NCBI RefSeq assembly: GCF_030486405.1
Contig: NZ_CP129613.1
Coordinates: 186,001 to 250,000, forward strand
DNA: 64,000 bases
Source of the DNA: Mycolicibacterium sp. HK-90
GTDB taxonomy: Bacteria > Actinomycetota > Actinomycetes > Mycobacteriales > Mycobacteriaceae
Direction: 5' to 3'
The stretch's first letter is position 1; the number at the start of each line of letters is the position of its first letter. Position numbers and translations under genes: made by a program. This document shows, piece by piece, positions 51,158 to 59,700 of the stretch. Under the pieces are notes generated by a model. The model did no database searches. It was given only the letters and a program-made list of their open reading frames with translations, and was not told the DNA's origin.

Positions 51158-52318
51158 ATGTCACCGGATCTCGTTGCTGATGAGGCTGTTACGCCGTTCG
51201 TCCGCAAGGTCGCTGCCTGGTCATGGCGCCTCCTGGTCATTTTCGCGGCTGTCTTGGCATTGCTATGGGTGATCAAACACCTTGAAGTGATCGTGGTGCC
51301 GGTGGCGTTGGCCACCATGGTGGCGGCGTTGCTGCTGCCCGCCGTCGACGTCATGGACCGCCGCGGCGCCCCGCGCGGTGCCGCGGTGGCGCTGGTGTTG
51401 CTTGCCAGCTTCGCGGTGGTTGGCGGCATCCTGAGCTTCGTCATCTCCCAATTCATCGAGGGCGCACCACAACTCGTGGAACAGGTGACCCGAAGCATCG
51501 ACGGGCTGCGCAACTGGCTGATCAACGGTCCGCTGCAATTGAGCAAGGAGCAGATCGACCAGGCCGGCAACACCGCGATCGAGGCGCTGCAGCGTAACCA
51601 GGAGAAGCTCACCACCGGGGCGTTGTCCACCGCGGGCACCCTCACCGAACTGCTCACCGGCGCGCTGTTGGTGCTGTTCACCCTGATCTTCCTGCTGCAG
51701 GGTGGGCGCAACATCTTCGCGTTCGTCACCAAGGTGTTTCCGACCAATGTGCGGGACCGGGTCCGTGACGCCGGGCGGGCCGGCTTCCACTCGCTGGGCG
51801 GTTACATGCGGGCGACGTTCCTGGTGGCGCTGGTCGATGCGGTGGGCATCGGTACCGGCCTGGCGATCATGGGTATCCCGCTGGCGCTGCCGCTGGCGTC
51901 GCTGGTGTTCATGGGTGCCTTCATCCCGCTGGTCGGTGCCGTCGTCGCCGGATTCCTGGCGGTGGTGGTGGCGCTGCTGGCCAAGGGGTTCGTCTACGCC
52001 CTGATCACCCTCGGGCTGATCATCGCCGTGCAGCAGCTGGAAGGCCATGTGCTGCAACCGCTGGTGATGGGCCGCGCGGTGTCGATCCACCCGCTGGCGG
52101 TGGTGCTGGCCATCGCGGGCGGCGGCGTGTTGGCCGGCATCGTCGGCGCCCTACTCGCGGTGCCCACGGTGGCGTTCATCAACAGCTCGGCGCGGGTCCT
52201 GCTGGCGGAGAACCCGGACGCCGAGGAGGCCAGACTCGAGGAGTCGGACGGCACCCTGATCGATGCGGCTCCCGACGACGTACCGGCGGAGGAGCCGCCT
52301 TCACCCGGGAAACGCTGA
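51158..52318 (+). CDS. AI-2E family transporter-like membrane protein (Rv0205-type)
   Basis: 386 aa with about 7-8 TM helices. A central amphipathic region ([31 protein letters not shown]) and the conserved half [38 protein letters not shown], then [44 protein letters not shown], are diagnostic. The family includes TqsA/PerM; the cargo in mycobacteria is unknown. Conserved between the LPG-synthase-like gene and mmpL3 as in M. tuberculosis. Acidic C-terminal tail. It converges on mmpL3 with 22 bp between stops. Confidence 0.85.
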   Translation: MSPDLVADEAVTPFVRKVAAWSWRLLVIFAAVLALLWVIKHLEVIVVPVALATMVAALLLPAVDVMDRRGAPRGAAVALVLLASFAVVGGILSFVISQFIEGAPQLVEQVTRSIDGLRNWLINGPLQLSKEQIDQAGNTAIEALQRNQEKLTTGALSTAGTLTELLTGALLVLFTLIFLLQGGRNIFAFVTKVFPTNVRDRVRDAGRAGFHSLGGYMRATFLVALVDAVGIGTGLAIMGIPLALPLASLVFMGAFIPLVGAVVAGFLAVVVALLAKGFVYALITLGLIIAVQQLEGHVLQPLVMGRAVSIHPLAVVLAIAGGGVLAGIVGALLAVPTVAFINSSARVLLAENPDAEEARLEESDGTLIDAAPDDVPAEEPPSPGKR

Positions 52319-52340
52319 CCCCGGGGATCGGAACCAGAAC

Positions 52341-55322
52341 CTAGAGCCGGCCCTCGCGGCGCAGCAGGTCCTGCGCGCTCATCCCACCGCCGCGACGCGG
52401 AGGTTCGTTGTCGCGGGGGTTGAACTTCTGGGTCGACGGGTCCTGATCGCGTTGCCGCGGTGCCGGATTCGGGCCTGCGCCCGGGCCGGGCCGCTGTGCG
52501 CCGAACGCCGTGGTCGGTGCGCTCTCGTCACCGGCCGGGGGACGCTGCTGCGGTTGCGGCATCGCCCGGGTGGCGTCGGCCGACGGCCGCGGGGGAGGAG
52601 CCGGGGTCCCGTTCGCGGGGCCGCCCTTGGCCGGCCCGCCGCGCAGCGCCCCGAGCCACGATTCGATCTCGCGGTCTTCACGTTTCGGCGGAGCCGGCGG
52701 ACCGCCCGCGGGACGACCGGGCTGTGCCGTGCGTTCCGTGTTGGCGTTCCCGGTCGCGGTGTTGACCGTGTTGACCGCCGTGTTCACCGCGTTGCGAACG
52801 GCGTTGCGGGCCATGGCGAAACGCGTGGTGGCCGGCTCTTGATTGGGCTGCGGCGGGAGCTGCTTCTGCGGCGGGGTGATCCGCGCCGTACCTGCCGCCG
52901 ATGGCGCGTTGACCCGCGGCATCTGCGGCCGCATGGGCTCGGCTGCCGGATGGGTCGGATCGTGTGGCCGCGGTGCGGGCAGGGCGCCGACACCGGCCAG
53001 GGCGCGTGGGTCCTCGCCGGACTCCGGCCCCACCGGACGCTTGCGCTCGTCGGGCAGTTCGGTTTCACCGAGGCCCATCTTTTGCTGGACCACCTTCATC
53101 CAGTGCGGAGCCCACCAGCAATCGTCGCCGAGGAGCTTCATGATGGCCGGCACCAGGAACATCCGGATGACCGTGGCGTCCAGCAGCAGGGCGATCAGCA
53201 GACCGAAGGCCAGGTACTTCATCATCACCAGATCGGAGAAGGCGAACGCACCGACCACCACGGCCAGCACCAGGGCCGCGCCGGTGATCAGTCGGCCGGT
53301 GGTCGCGGTGCCGATCCGGATGGCCTCCGCGGTGGACATGCCGCGTTCGCGGGCCTCCACCATGCGGGAAACCAGGAACACCTCGTAGTCGGTGGACAGA
53401 CCCCAGATCACCGCGATGATCAAGCCGATCATCGGCGCCATCAGTGGTTGCGGGGTGTAGTTGAGCAGCCCGGAACCGTGACCATCCTCGACGAACATCC
53501 AGGTCAGAATGCCCATCGTGGACCCGAGTGTCAGCGCGCTCATGAGTGCGGCCTTGATGGGTAGCACGATCGATCCGAATGCCAGGAACATCAGCACGGT
53601 CGTGGTGAGAACCAGGATCACCACCAGCAGCGGCAAGTTGTCGAACAGGCTCTGAATACTGTCCTGCGCCAAGGCTGGTGTGCCACCCACGTAGACGTGG
53701 GTGCCATGGGGAGCGGGTATCGCCCGGAGTTCGTTGATCTTCGCGGGTGCGTCGCTGCTGTTGACCAGACCGTTCTGGATGCTGCGCACCGACGGATCCT
53801 TGGACCCGCTCTCCTGCGCGTTGCGTTCCTGCCACATCTTCGACGGGTCGTCGGTGCCGGTGAACCCAGACACCGCCGAGGCCTTGGACCGTAGCTCGGC
53901 GAGCTGCTGGTCGGTGATCGGCTCGCCGTCGTCACTGCGGATCACCATGGTGAGCGGTTCGGTCCGGAAGCCGGAGAAGAGTTTGTCGAACTCCTCCTGG
54001 GCCATGCGCACGGAGTTGTCCGGCGGCAGGTACTTCTCGCTCATGCCGCCGAGCGCGAGCTGGCCCAGCGGGATGACTAGGAGGGTCATCACGACCAGGA
54101 TCGGCGTGGCGAAGGCTATCGGCCGCTTCATCACGACGTTGACCAGCTTGCCCCAGAAGCCCTGCTCGACTTCTTCGCGGGTTTTCGTCTTCTGCGTCTT
54201 CTCGGCGAACCAGTCGATGATCTTCCGGGAGAACGGCCAGTTGGCCAGGAACGGCACCTTCAGCAGCGTCGTCACGCCAAGGGCGTCGACCCTGGGTCCC
54301 AGGATGCCCAGCACGGCCGGCAGCACGGTGATGGACAGGAACGCCGCCAGCAGTACCGAGGCGATGATGGCGTAGGTGATCGATTTCAGGAAGCCCAGCG
54401 GGATCAGGAGCAATGGCAGCGAGGACGCCACGATGATCACCGAGGAGAACGCGACGGTCCGACCCGACGTCATCACCGATCTTCGTACCGCGGCCTCGGT
54501 GTCATAGCCTTCGGCGAGTTCTTCTCGGAACCGGCTCACGATGAACAGGCCGTAGTCGATGGCGATGCCGAAGCCCATCATCGTCACCACCGGCTGGGCG
54601 AAGAAGTGCACCGGCCCGAACTCGGCGGTGAGCCTCAGGATGCCCAGGGCGCCGGCGATCGTCAGGCCACCGATGATTGCGGGCAGCGCCGCGGCTACCG
54701 CACCGCCGAACACGAAGAACAGCACGACCGCCACCAACGGGACGATCGCGAGTTCGGCGCGTTTCTGGTCGGTGCCGATGGTGCCGGTGAGCTCGCTGGC
54801 CAGCGGGTTCAGGCCGGCGAGCTTGATGTCGCCGTCGTTGACCTTCCGCAGGTCGGGCTCGATGACCTGGTAGTTCTTCAGAATCGTGTCGTCGTCGTCG
54901 CCCTTGAGCGGCACGCTGATGAAGGTGTGCTCCAGGTCCTGCGTCTTCATCTGGTTGACGAGTTCATCGGTGGTGTTGGGGGCTTTCAGCCAACCCACCC
55001 AACCGACGATCTGATCGGGATGATCCGCGACGACCTGGTCGAGTTCCTCGGTGACCTTCTTCTGCCACTCTTTGTCGGTGACCTTCTTGCCATCCGGCGG
55101 CGTCAGGATGGCGACGACGTGGCTGGTCCGGTCACGGCCGTAGACCTCGTCGCCCAGCAACGACGCCTGGACCGATTGGCTGCCCTCGTCATAGAAACCA
55201 CTCTGTGTGACGTGCTTTCCGAGACTGGCGCCGTAGAGGCCGCCCCCTAGGCACAGCGCCACCAGGACACCGATGACGATGTACCTGAACTGGTACACCG
55301 TTCGACCCCACCAGGCGAACAC
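52341..55322 (-). CDS. mmpL3: MmpL3 trehalose monomycolate transporter
   Basis: 993 aa. Essential exporter/flippase of trehalose monomycolate for the mycomembrane. The N-terminus MFAWWGRTVYQFRYIVIGVLVALCLGGGLYGASLGKHV, porter domains and 12 TM helices are complete. The proton-relay pair Asp256-Tyr257 (GIAIDYGLFIVSRFREE) is exactly at the M. smegmatis MmpL3 position, and the second pair is in GLSTDYEVFLVSRMVEARE. A long cytoplasmic tail (about 740-993) is Pro/Gln/Arg-rich and low-complexity (RPAGGPPAPPKREDREIES), with QDLLRREGRL at the end. It is followed on the same strand by the NYN, trmB block upstream, with a 63-bp gap. No nonstandard catalytic residue is seen. Confidence 0.97.
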   Translation of the reverse strand: MFAWWGRTVYQFRYIVIGVLVALCLGGGLYGASLGKHVTQSGFYDEGSQSVQASLLGDEVYGRDRTSHVVAILTPPDGKKVTDKEWQKKVTEELDQVVADHPDQIVGWVGWLKAPNTTDELVNQMKTQDLEHTFISVPLKGDDDDTILKNYQVIEPDLRKVNDGDIKLAGLNPLASELTGTIGTDQKRAELAIVPLVAVVLFFVFGGAVAAALPAIIGGLTIAGALGILRLTAEFGPVHFFAQPVVTMMGFGIAIDYGLFIVSRFREELAEGYDTEAAVRRSVMTSGRTVAFSSVIIVASSLPLLLIPLGFLKSITYAIIASVLLAAFLSITVLPAVLGILGPRVDALGVTTLLKVPFLANWPFSRKIIDWFAEKTQKTKTREEVEQGFWGKLVNVVMKRPIAFATPILVVMTLLVIPLGQLALGGMSEKYLPPDNSVRMAQEEFDKLFSGFRTEPLTMVIRSDDGEPITDQQLAELRSKASAVSGFTGTDDPSKMWQERNAQESGSKDPSVRSIQNGLVNSSDAPAKINELRAIPAPHGTHVYVGGTPALAQDSIQSLFDNLPLLVVILVLTTTVLMFLAFGSIVLPIKAALMSALTLGSTMGILTWMFVEDGHGSGLLNYTPQPLMAPMIGLIIAVIWGLSTDYEVFLVSRMVEARERGMSTAEAIRIGTATTGRLITGAALVLAVVVGAFAFSDLVMMKYLAFGLLIALLLDATVIRMFLVPAIMKLLGDDCWWAPHWMKVVQQKMGLGETELPDERKRPVGPESGEDPRALAGVGALPAPRPHDPTHPAAEPMRPQMPRVNAPSAAGTARITPPQKQLPPQPNQEPATTRFAMARNAVRNAVNTAVNTVNTATGNANTERTAQPGRPAGGPPAPPKREDREIESWLGALRGGPAKGGPANGTPAPPPRPSADATRAMPQPQQRPPAGDESAPTTAFGAQRPGPGAGPNPAPRQRDQDPSTQKFNPRDNEPPRRGGGMSAQDLLRREGRL

Positions 55323-55385
55323 TTAGGCTCCTAACGCTTCAAAACTTGTGGTGACCCGCTGTTGCATAATCGCGGTCTTCAGTTG

Positions 55386-56090
55386 TTACGTACGCGCGGT
55401 CAGTAGCGATGACAGCGGCCGGAACGGCTGCAGCCATGCGCCCTGCTCGGGCAGCGAGTCCAGGCCGATCCGTGGCAACGGTTCCCGGAACACACCGGGA
55501 ATGTCCTCCAGATCGACAAACTCCAAGGTATCCGACGCTAACGCCCAGCTCGCATGTTCGCGAAATCCGAGCACCTGCACGGGAGTGCCCTCGCGGGCTA
55601 TTTCTTCCAGTGGTTGCCGGAAGGCCTGACCGTCGGCCGACGCCACCAGCACCGCCGCCAGCCCTTCGTTGCGACGCAGCGCGATGTGCTCGAGCATGTC
55701 GCTGTCCACATCGCTGTCGTCGTCGATCTTCGGCTTGGCGAAGACGGCGAATCCCACGTTACGCAACGCTTCCACCCATGGGCGCACCACATCGGCGCTA
55801 CCAGGGGCGATGTTGGTGAACACGGTGGCTTCGGGCTCCAGCGAGACGTCGGTTCCGTGCGTGCCGGCAGCCACCAGATCCGAGGTGTAGCCGAGCAGCC
55901 AGCGCCCCAGCGCGTCGAAGCGAGGACGGTGCGCGGCCGTCGGTCGGCCCCCGAGGATCGCGCCCAGACCCATGTCGAGATTGGGGGCGTCCCACACCAG
56001 CAGCACCCGGCGTGCGGTGGCGGCGGCCGAATCCTCGGACGGCGCGTCGACCTGCGCGGTCTCGTCCTGCATGTCTTCGGTCACACTCAT
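55386..56090 (-). CDS. NYN-domain protein (Rv0207c-type)
   Basis: 234 aa from the ATG at 56088-56090, which overlaps the trmB stop (ATGA). The frame extends five codons further, but those lie inside trmB. The NYN/PIN-like nuclease fold is visible: RRVLLVWDAPNLDMGLGAIL (first Asp), FAVFAKPKIDDDSDVDSDMLEHI (acidic cluster), GLAAVLVASADGQAFRQPLEEIAREGTPVQVLGF. Such domains are Mg2+-dependent RNases in other bacteria. Coupling to the tRNA methyltransferase TrmB suggests a role in RNA metabolism. Conserved next to mmpL3 in mycobacteria. Confidence 0.85.
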   Translation of the reverse strand: MSVTEDMQDETAQVDAPSEDSAAATARRVLLVWDAPNLDMGLGAILGGRPTAAHRPRFDALGRWLLGYTSDLVAAGTHGTDVSLEPEATVFTNIAPGSADVVRPWVEALRNVGFAVFAKPKIDDDSDVDSDMLEHIALRRNEGLAAVLVASADGQAFRQPLEEIAREGTPVQVLGFREHASWALASDTLEFVDLEDIPGVFREPLPRIGLDSLPEQGAWLQPFRPLSSLLTART

Positions 56091-56884
56091 GGCCGTTTCT
56101 CCCACACCAGCTCGGTGACGTCGGGTCCGGCCAGGGCCTTGCGCTCGTACTTGGTGACAGGTCGCTCGACCGAGATGGGCAGTCTCCCGCGAGCGGGCCC
56201 CGCCTCCGTGACGTCGACGCGGCGCAACAGCGGCTCGGCGTCACCCACCTCGGCGATGTGTTCGGCATACCCGGAGTGATCGGTGGCGGCATGCAGAATC
56301 CCGCCCGGCCGAAGGCGGTCGGCGATCAGCGCGATGGTCGCCGGTTGCAGCAGGCGACGCTTGTGGTGGCGGGCCTTGGGCCACGGGTCCGGGAAGAACA
56401 CCCGCACGCCGGTCAAAGTCTCATGGCCGAACATGTGCTCCAGCACGTCGACGCCGTCGCCGCGGACCATCCGGATGTTGGTGACGGGGGAGTCGGTCTC
56501 GGCCGTGCGGTCGATGGCGCTCAGCAGTTGGGCCAGGCCTTTGCGGTAGACCTCCACCGCGATTACGTCGAAGTCCGGTTCGGCCTGGGCCATCGCCAGG
56601 GTGGAGGTGCCGGTGCCCGAGCCGATCTCCAGGATCAGCGGTGCCGAGCGGCCGAACCAGGCCGCGGTGTCGAGGTCGACGACGGGTCGCGAGTCCTCGT
56701 CACGGGCCTGCATGCCCAGCTCGGGCCACAACCGGTCCCAGGTTTGTTGCTGGGCCGGGGACAGCGTCGACCGCCGGGTTCGGAAGCTGGTCACCCGGGG
56801 AAAACGGTGTGGCTGGGTGGCCGGCCCGCCGTCGGCTTCATCTGCCGACGCCGGCCCACCGACGTCGGACCTGGACGGGTGCAT
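56087..56884 (-). CDS. trmB: tRNA (guanine-N7)-methyltransferase
   Basis: 265 aa from the ATG at 56882-56884. A TTG 24 codons upstream is also in frame, but MHPSRSDVGG aligns with the start of the M. tuberculosis protein. SAM-binding: LILEIGSGTGTSTLAMAQAEPDFDVIAVEVYRKGLAQLL. Family signature VRVFFPDPWPKARHHKRRLLQPATIALIADRL, then HAATDHSGYAEHI and PVTKYERKAL. It makes m7G46 in tRNA variable loops. The first 30 residues are GGPA-rich low complexity. The NYN gene is coupled downstream. Confidence 0.93.
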   Translation of the reverse strand: MHPSRSDVGGPASADEADGGPATQPHRFPRVTSFRTRRSTLSPAQQQTWDRLWPELGMQARDEDSRPVVDLDTAAWFGRSAPLILEIGSGTGTSTLAMAQAEPDFDVIAVEVYRKGLAQLLSAIDRTAETDSPVTNIRMVRGDGVDVLEHMFGHETLTGVRVFFPDPWPKARHHKRRLLQPATIALIADRLRPGGILHAATDHSGYAEHIAEVGDAEPLLRRVDVTEAGPARGRLPISVERPVTKYERKALAGPDVTELVWEKRP

Positions 56885-56998
56885 CCGTCCATGGTCTCTT
56901 ATCTCCGGCGTTGTGCCCTCATCGTGGTAGAGATTGATACCCAACAGTTGCCTCAAGCTGCTGGTGGTTAAACATCCGTTCGTGCAACCACCCGGGTC

Positions 56999-58030
56999 GT
57001 GTCACGATTTCCCGGGAGGCACGCAGGTGCGCCCGTCACCTTGCAGGGAAGGTGCCAGATTTTCGCAGACCAGCTCACACGCTTTGCCGACCGTGACGGT
57101 GATGGGCGGTTGGCCGAGATCAGCGTGCACGTGTCGGCTCCGCTCCGGGTCGAGGTGCGCGGGCGACGCGGGGTGGGCGTCACCACGGTGGCCTCGGCGC
57201 TGGCCCGGGCGGGTCTGGAGATCGCCGAGCGCGGCGACGTCGTGGTGGTGGTGATCGCCGAGGTGCTCAAACCGGAGGACAGGGCCGTGCTCGCGGACCT
57301 GGCCCGGCGGAGCCGGCCCACCGTGGTCGTGCTGAACAAGGCCGATCTGGCCGGCTCCGGGCCCGGTGGCCCGGTGGCCACCGCGCACCGCAGGGCCGGT
57401 CGGCTGCGGGCATTGGCCGGGGTGCCGGTGGTACCGATGGTCGCGCTGCTGGCTGCCACGTGCCTGCCGGGGCAGCTGATGACCGCGCTCTCGCTGTTGG
57501 CCGACGAGCCCGCCGACCTGACCTCCGCGGATGCGTTCGTGGCCGGCCCGCATCAGGTGCCGCGCGCGGTGCGGGCCGAGCTGTTGGAGCGGTTGGACCG
57601 GTTCGGTATCGCGCACGCCACGCTGGCGTTGAGCCGCGGTGCCGGCGTCGAGGCGTTACCGCCGCTGTTGCGCCGGCTCAGCGAGGTGCCACAGGTTCTG
57701 GCGGCCATCGACGCCGTGGCGGCCCCGGTGCGATACCGGCGGGTGCGGTGGGCGTTGGCTGAGCTCCGGTCGGTCGGCGGCCCGGCCGTTGAGCGTTTCC
57801 TGATCGCCGATGACACCGTGGTCGCCGTGATGGCGGCGGCCGTCGACGTGGTGCAGGCCGAGGGGCTGACCGTCGACACCGGTTCTGATCGCCGTGCCCA
57901 TCTCTGCCGGGCTCGGCACTGGCGGCGGTACCGCGACGGTCCGGTGAACGCCCTGCACCAGAGGTGCGGTGACGACATCGTGCGCGGGTCGTTGAGACTG
58001 TTGGGCATGGCAGTGGGCAGCGGGCGATGA
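56999..58030 (+). CDS. P-loop-like GTPase-fold protein of the Rv0209 type
   Basis: 343 aa from a GTG at 56999; a later start is possible. A Walker-like loop RGRRGVGVTTVASALARAG lies at about 53-71, with Val where the Walker A lysine should be. The Walker B-like strand is GDVVVVVIAEVLKPEDRAVLADLA and the G4 base-specificity motif is VVLNKADLAG. A helical C-terminal half follows (HATLALSRGAGVEALPPLLRRLSEVPQVLAAIDAVAAP). No TM segment. It overlaps the next gene by ATGA; the pair is conserved before pckA in mycobacteria and has no assigned function. The fold suggests a dynamin- or septin-like system with at least one degenerate nucleotide site. Confidence 0.72.
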   Translation: MSRFPGRHAGAPVTLQGRCQIFADQLTRFADRDGDGRLAEISVHVSAPLRVEVRGRRGVGVTTVASALARAGLEIAERGDVVVVVIAEVLKPEDRAVLADLARRSRPTVVVLNKADLAGSGPGGPVATAHRRAGRLRALAGVPVVPMVALLAATCLPGQLMTALSLLADEPADLTSADAFVAGPHQVPRAVRAELLERLDRFGIAHATLALSRGAGVEALPPLLRRLSEVPQVLAAIDAVAAPVRYRRVRWALAELRSVGGPAVERFLIADDTVVAVMAAAVDVVQAEGLTVDTGSDRRAHLCRARHWRRYRDGPVNALHQRCGDDIVRGSLRLLGMAVGSGR

Positions 58031-59544
58031 CCGACGTGGAGACGCCCCCGGATGCAGCGGTGTCGTCACGCACGCGTGACGACCACATCGCCGCCGCCGA
58101 CGCCGTGGTGGCCGCGATCGATCCCGGGCTGAACTCGCCGGGTGTGGCGACCCGCGACGTGGTGCTGGTGGCCGGTCCGTGGCTGGCCGGGTCGACCAGC
58201 GTGATGGCCGCACTGCGGGACCGGATGCCGCAGACGGTGTTCGTCGAATCCACCGAACTGGTGGCCGGGGAGGCACCGGCCGCCGTGGTGTTCGTGGTTT
58301 CCGCAGCCGCGCCGATGACCGAATCTGATTGCGCCCTGGTCGATTTGGCATCCCGGTACACCGATCTGGTGGTGGGTGTGGTGTCCAAGATCGATGCCCA
58401 CCGGGACTGGCGCGACGTACGCGACGCCGACTCGGCGATCCTGACCGAACGCGACGCGCGCTATGCGCGCATGCCGTGGGTCGGGGTCGCGGCCGCTCCC
58501 GATCTCGGTGAACCGCAGCTCGACGAGCTCGTCGACCTGCTCTCGGCGCAGTTGGCCGATCCTGACATCGCGCGCCGGAACAGGTTGCGCGCCTGGGAAA
58601 CTCGTCTGGAAGCAGTGATCGGCCGGTACGAGGCCGACGGGTCGGGTGCCGACCGGCAGGCGCGGGTGGACGTGTTGCGGGAGCGCCGGGTCGAGCTGGC
58701 CCGGGCCCGCAGGCTGACCCGGACCGAGCGAAGCATCGCGTTGCGGAGCCAGCTGCAGCAGGCCCGCGTGCAACTCGGGTACTTCGCCCGGAACCGGTGC
58801 AATTCGGTGCGCACCGAACTGCAGGAGGACGTCGCCGGCATCAACCGTCGCCGGATCCCGGCGTTCGAGGAGTATGTCCGCCGCCGCGCCGAGGAGGTCG
58901 TCCACGACGTGGACGAAGGCGTCACCCAGCACCTGTCGGGTGTCGCGACCGAGCTGGAGTTGACGGCGCCGCCGCCGATGGCGTCGGCGGGCGCGGGATT
59001 GCCGGCTCAACCTGCGGTGGTACCCGTCCTCCCGTCGCCGCCGTTGAAATCCCGCACCCCCGAGACCCGGCTGATGCTGGTGCTGGGCGGCGGGTTCGGC
59101 CTCGGGGTGGCGGTCGCGGTCAGCCGGTTGTTGGCCGGTGCGGCGCCGAAGCTGGCGGTGGCGGGGCTGGTGGTCGGTGCGGTGGTGGGTCTGTTGTTGG
59201 CGGTCTGGGTGGTCGGCACCCGGGGCCTGCTGCACGACCGGGCGGTGCTCGACCGCTGGGTCGGCGAGATCACCACGACCCTGCGTTCGGCGGTCGAGGA
59301 ACTCGTCGCGACTCGGGTGCTGGCTGCGGAATCCGCACTGACGGCCGAATCGGCGGCCCGCGAGGAGACCGAGAGCGCCGCTGCGGCCGAGAAGACGGCC
59401 GCGATCGACGCCGAACTGCGCGAACATGCCATCGCCACAGCTCGGGCGGCGGCCCAGAGGGATCGGCGGATACCGCCGTTACGGCGAGCTCTGGGCGCGG
59501 TTCGGGCCGATTTGTACGGCAACAGCGGTGCTACTGGTGAGTAA
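58027..59544 (+). CDS. Dynamin-like membrane-associated protein of the Rv0210 type
   Basis: 505 aa. N-terminal GTPase-like domain (about 45-185): VVLVAGPWLAGSTSVMAALRDRM has Ser in place of the Walker lysine; AAVVFVVSAAAPMTESDCALVDLA and VVSKIDAHRDWRDV resemble the B strand and G4. A coiled-coil/helical stalk follows (about 195-300, RQARVDVLRERRVELARARRLTRTERSIALRSQLQQARVQLGYF), then two TM helices (LMLVLGGGFGLGVAVAVSRLL and LAVAGLVVGAVVGLLLAVWVVG), and a C-terminal helical tail rich in Ala/Glu. This order is that of bacterial dynamin-like proteins. Translationally coupled to the Rv0209-type gene. Presumed membrane remodelling or scaffolding. Confidence 0.7.
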   Translation: MTDVETPPDAAVSSRTRDDHIAAADAVVAAIDPGLNSPGVATRDVVLVAGPWLAGSTSVMAALRDRMPQTVFVESTELVAGEAPAAVVFVVSAAAPMTESDCALVDLASRYTDLVVGVVSKIDAHRDWRDVRDADSAILTERDARYARMPWVGVAAAPDLGEPQLDELVDLLSAQLADPDIARRNRLRAWETRLEAVIGRYEADGSGADRQARVDVLRERRVELARARRLTRTERSIALRSQLQQARVQLGYFARNRCNSVRTELQEDVAGINRRRIPAFEEYVRRRAEEVVHDVDEGVTQHLSGVATELELTAPPPMASAGAGLPAQPAVVPVLPSPPLKSRTPETRLMLVLGGGFGLGVAVAVSRLLAGAAPKLAVAGLVVGAVVGLLLAVWVVGTRGLLHDRAVLDRWVGEITTTLRSAVEELVATRVLAAESALTAESAAREETESAAAAEKTAAIDAELREHAIATARAAAQRDRRIPPLRRALGAVRADLYGNSGATGE

Positions 59545-59700
59545 CCGGCTGATAACGTTGATCTGAATCGTTCCTGTGAGTCATCGGACATACCACTGGT
59601 TCACTGTGGGTATGTCACCCGCGTTAACCTCGTACCCAAGGGGTAGCCGCGACCGCGTCGTAACGCGGCTGGGTTACACAAACCTACGCAGGAGAATTTG
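59545..59700 (+). promoter_or_regulatory. pckG upstream region with two inverted repeats
   Basis: GACATACC (59587-59594) is inverted at 59609-59616 (14-bp spacer), and CCGCGT (59653-59658) is inverted at 59663-59668 across CGTA. The second may form a small leader hairpin 33 nt before the ATG; the first could bind a dimeric regulator of gluconeogenesis. CAGGAGAATTTG provides the ribosome site. Nothing else is apparent in the 156 bp. Confidence 0.4.
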
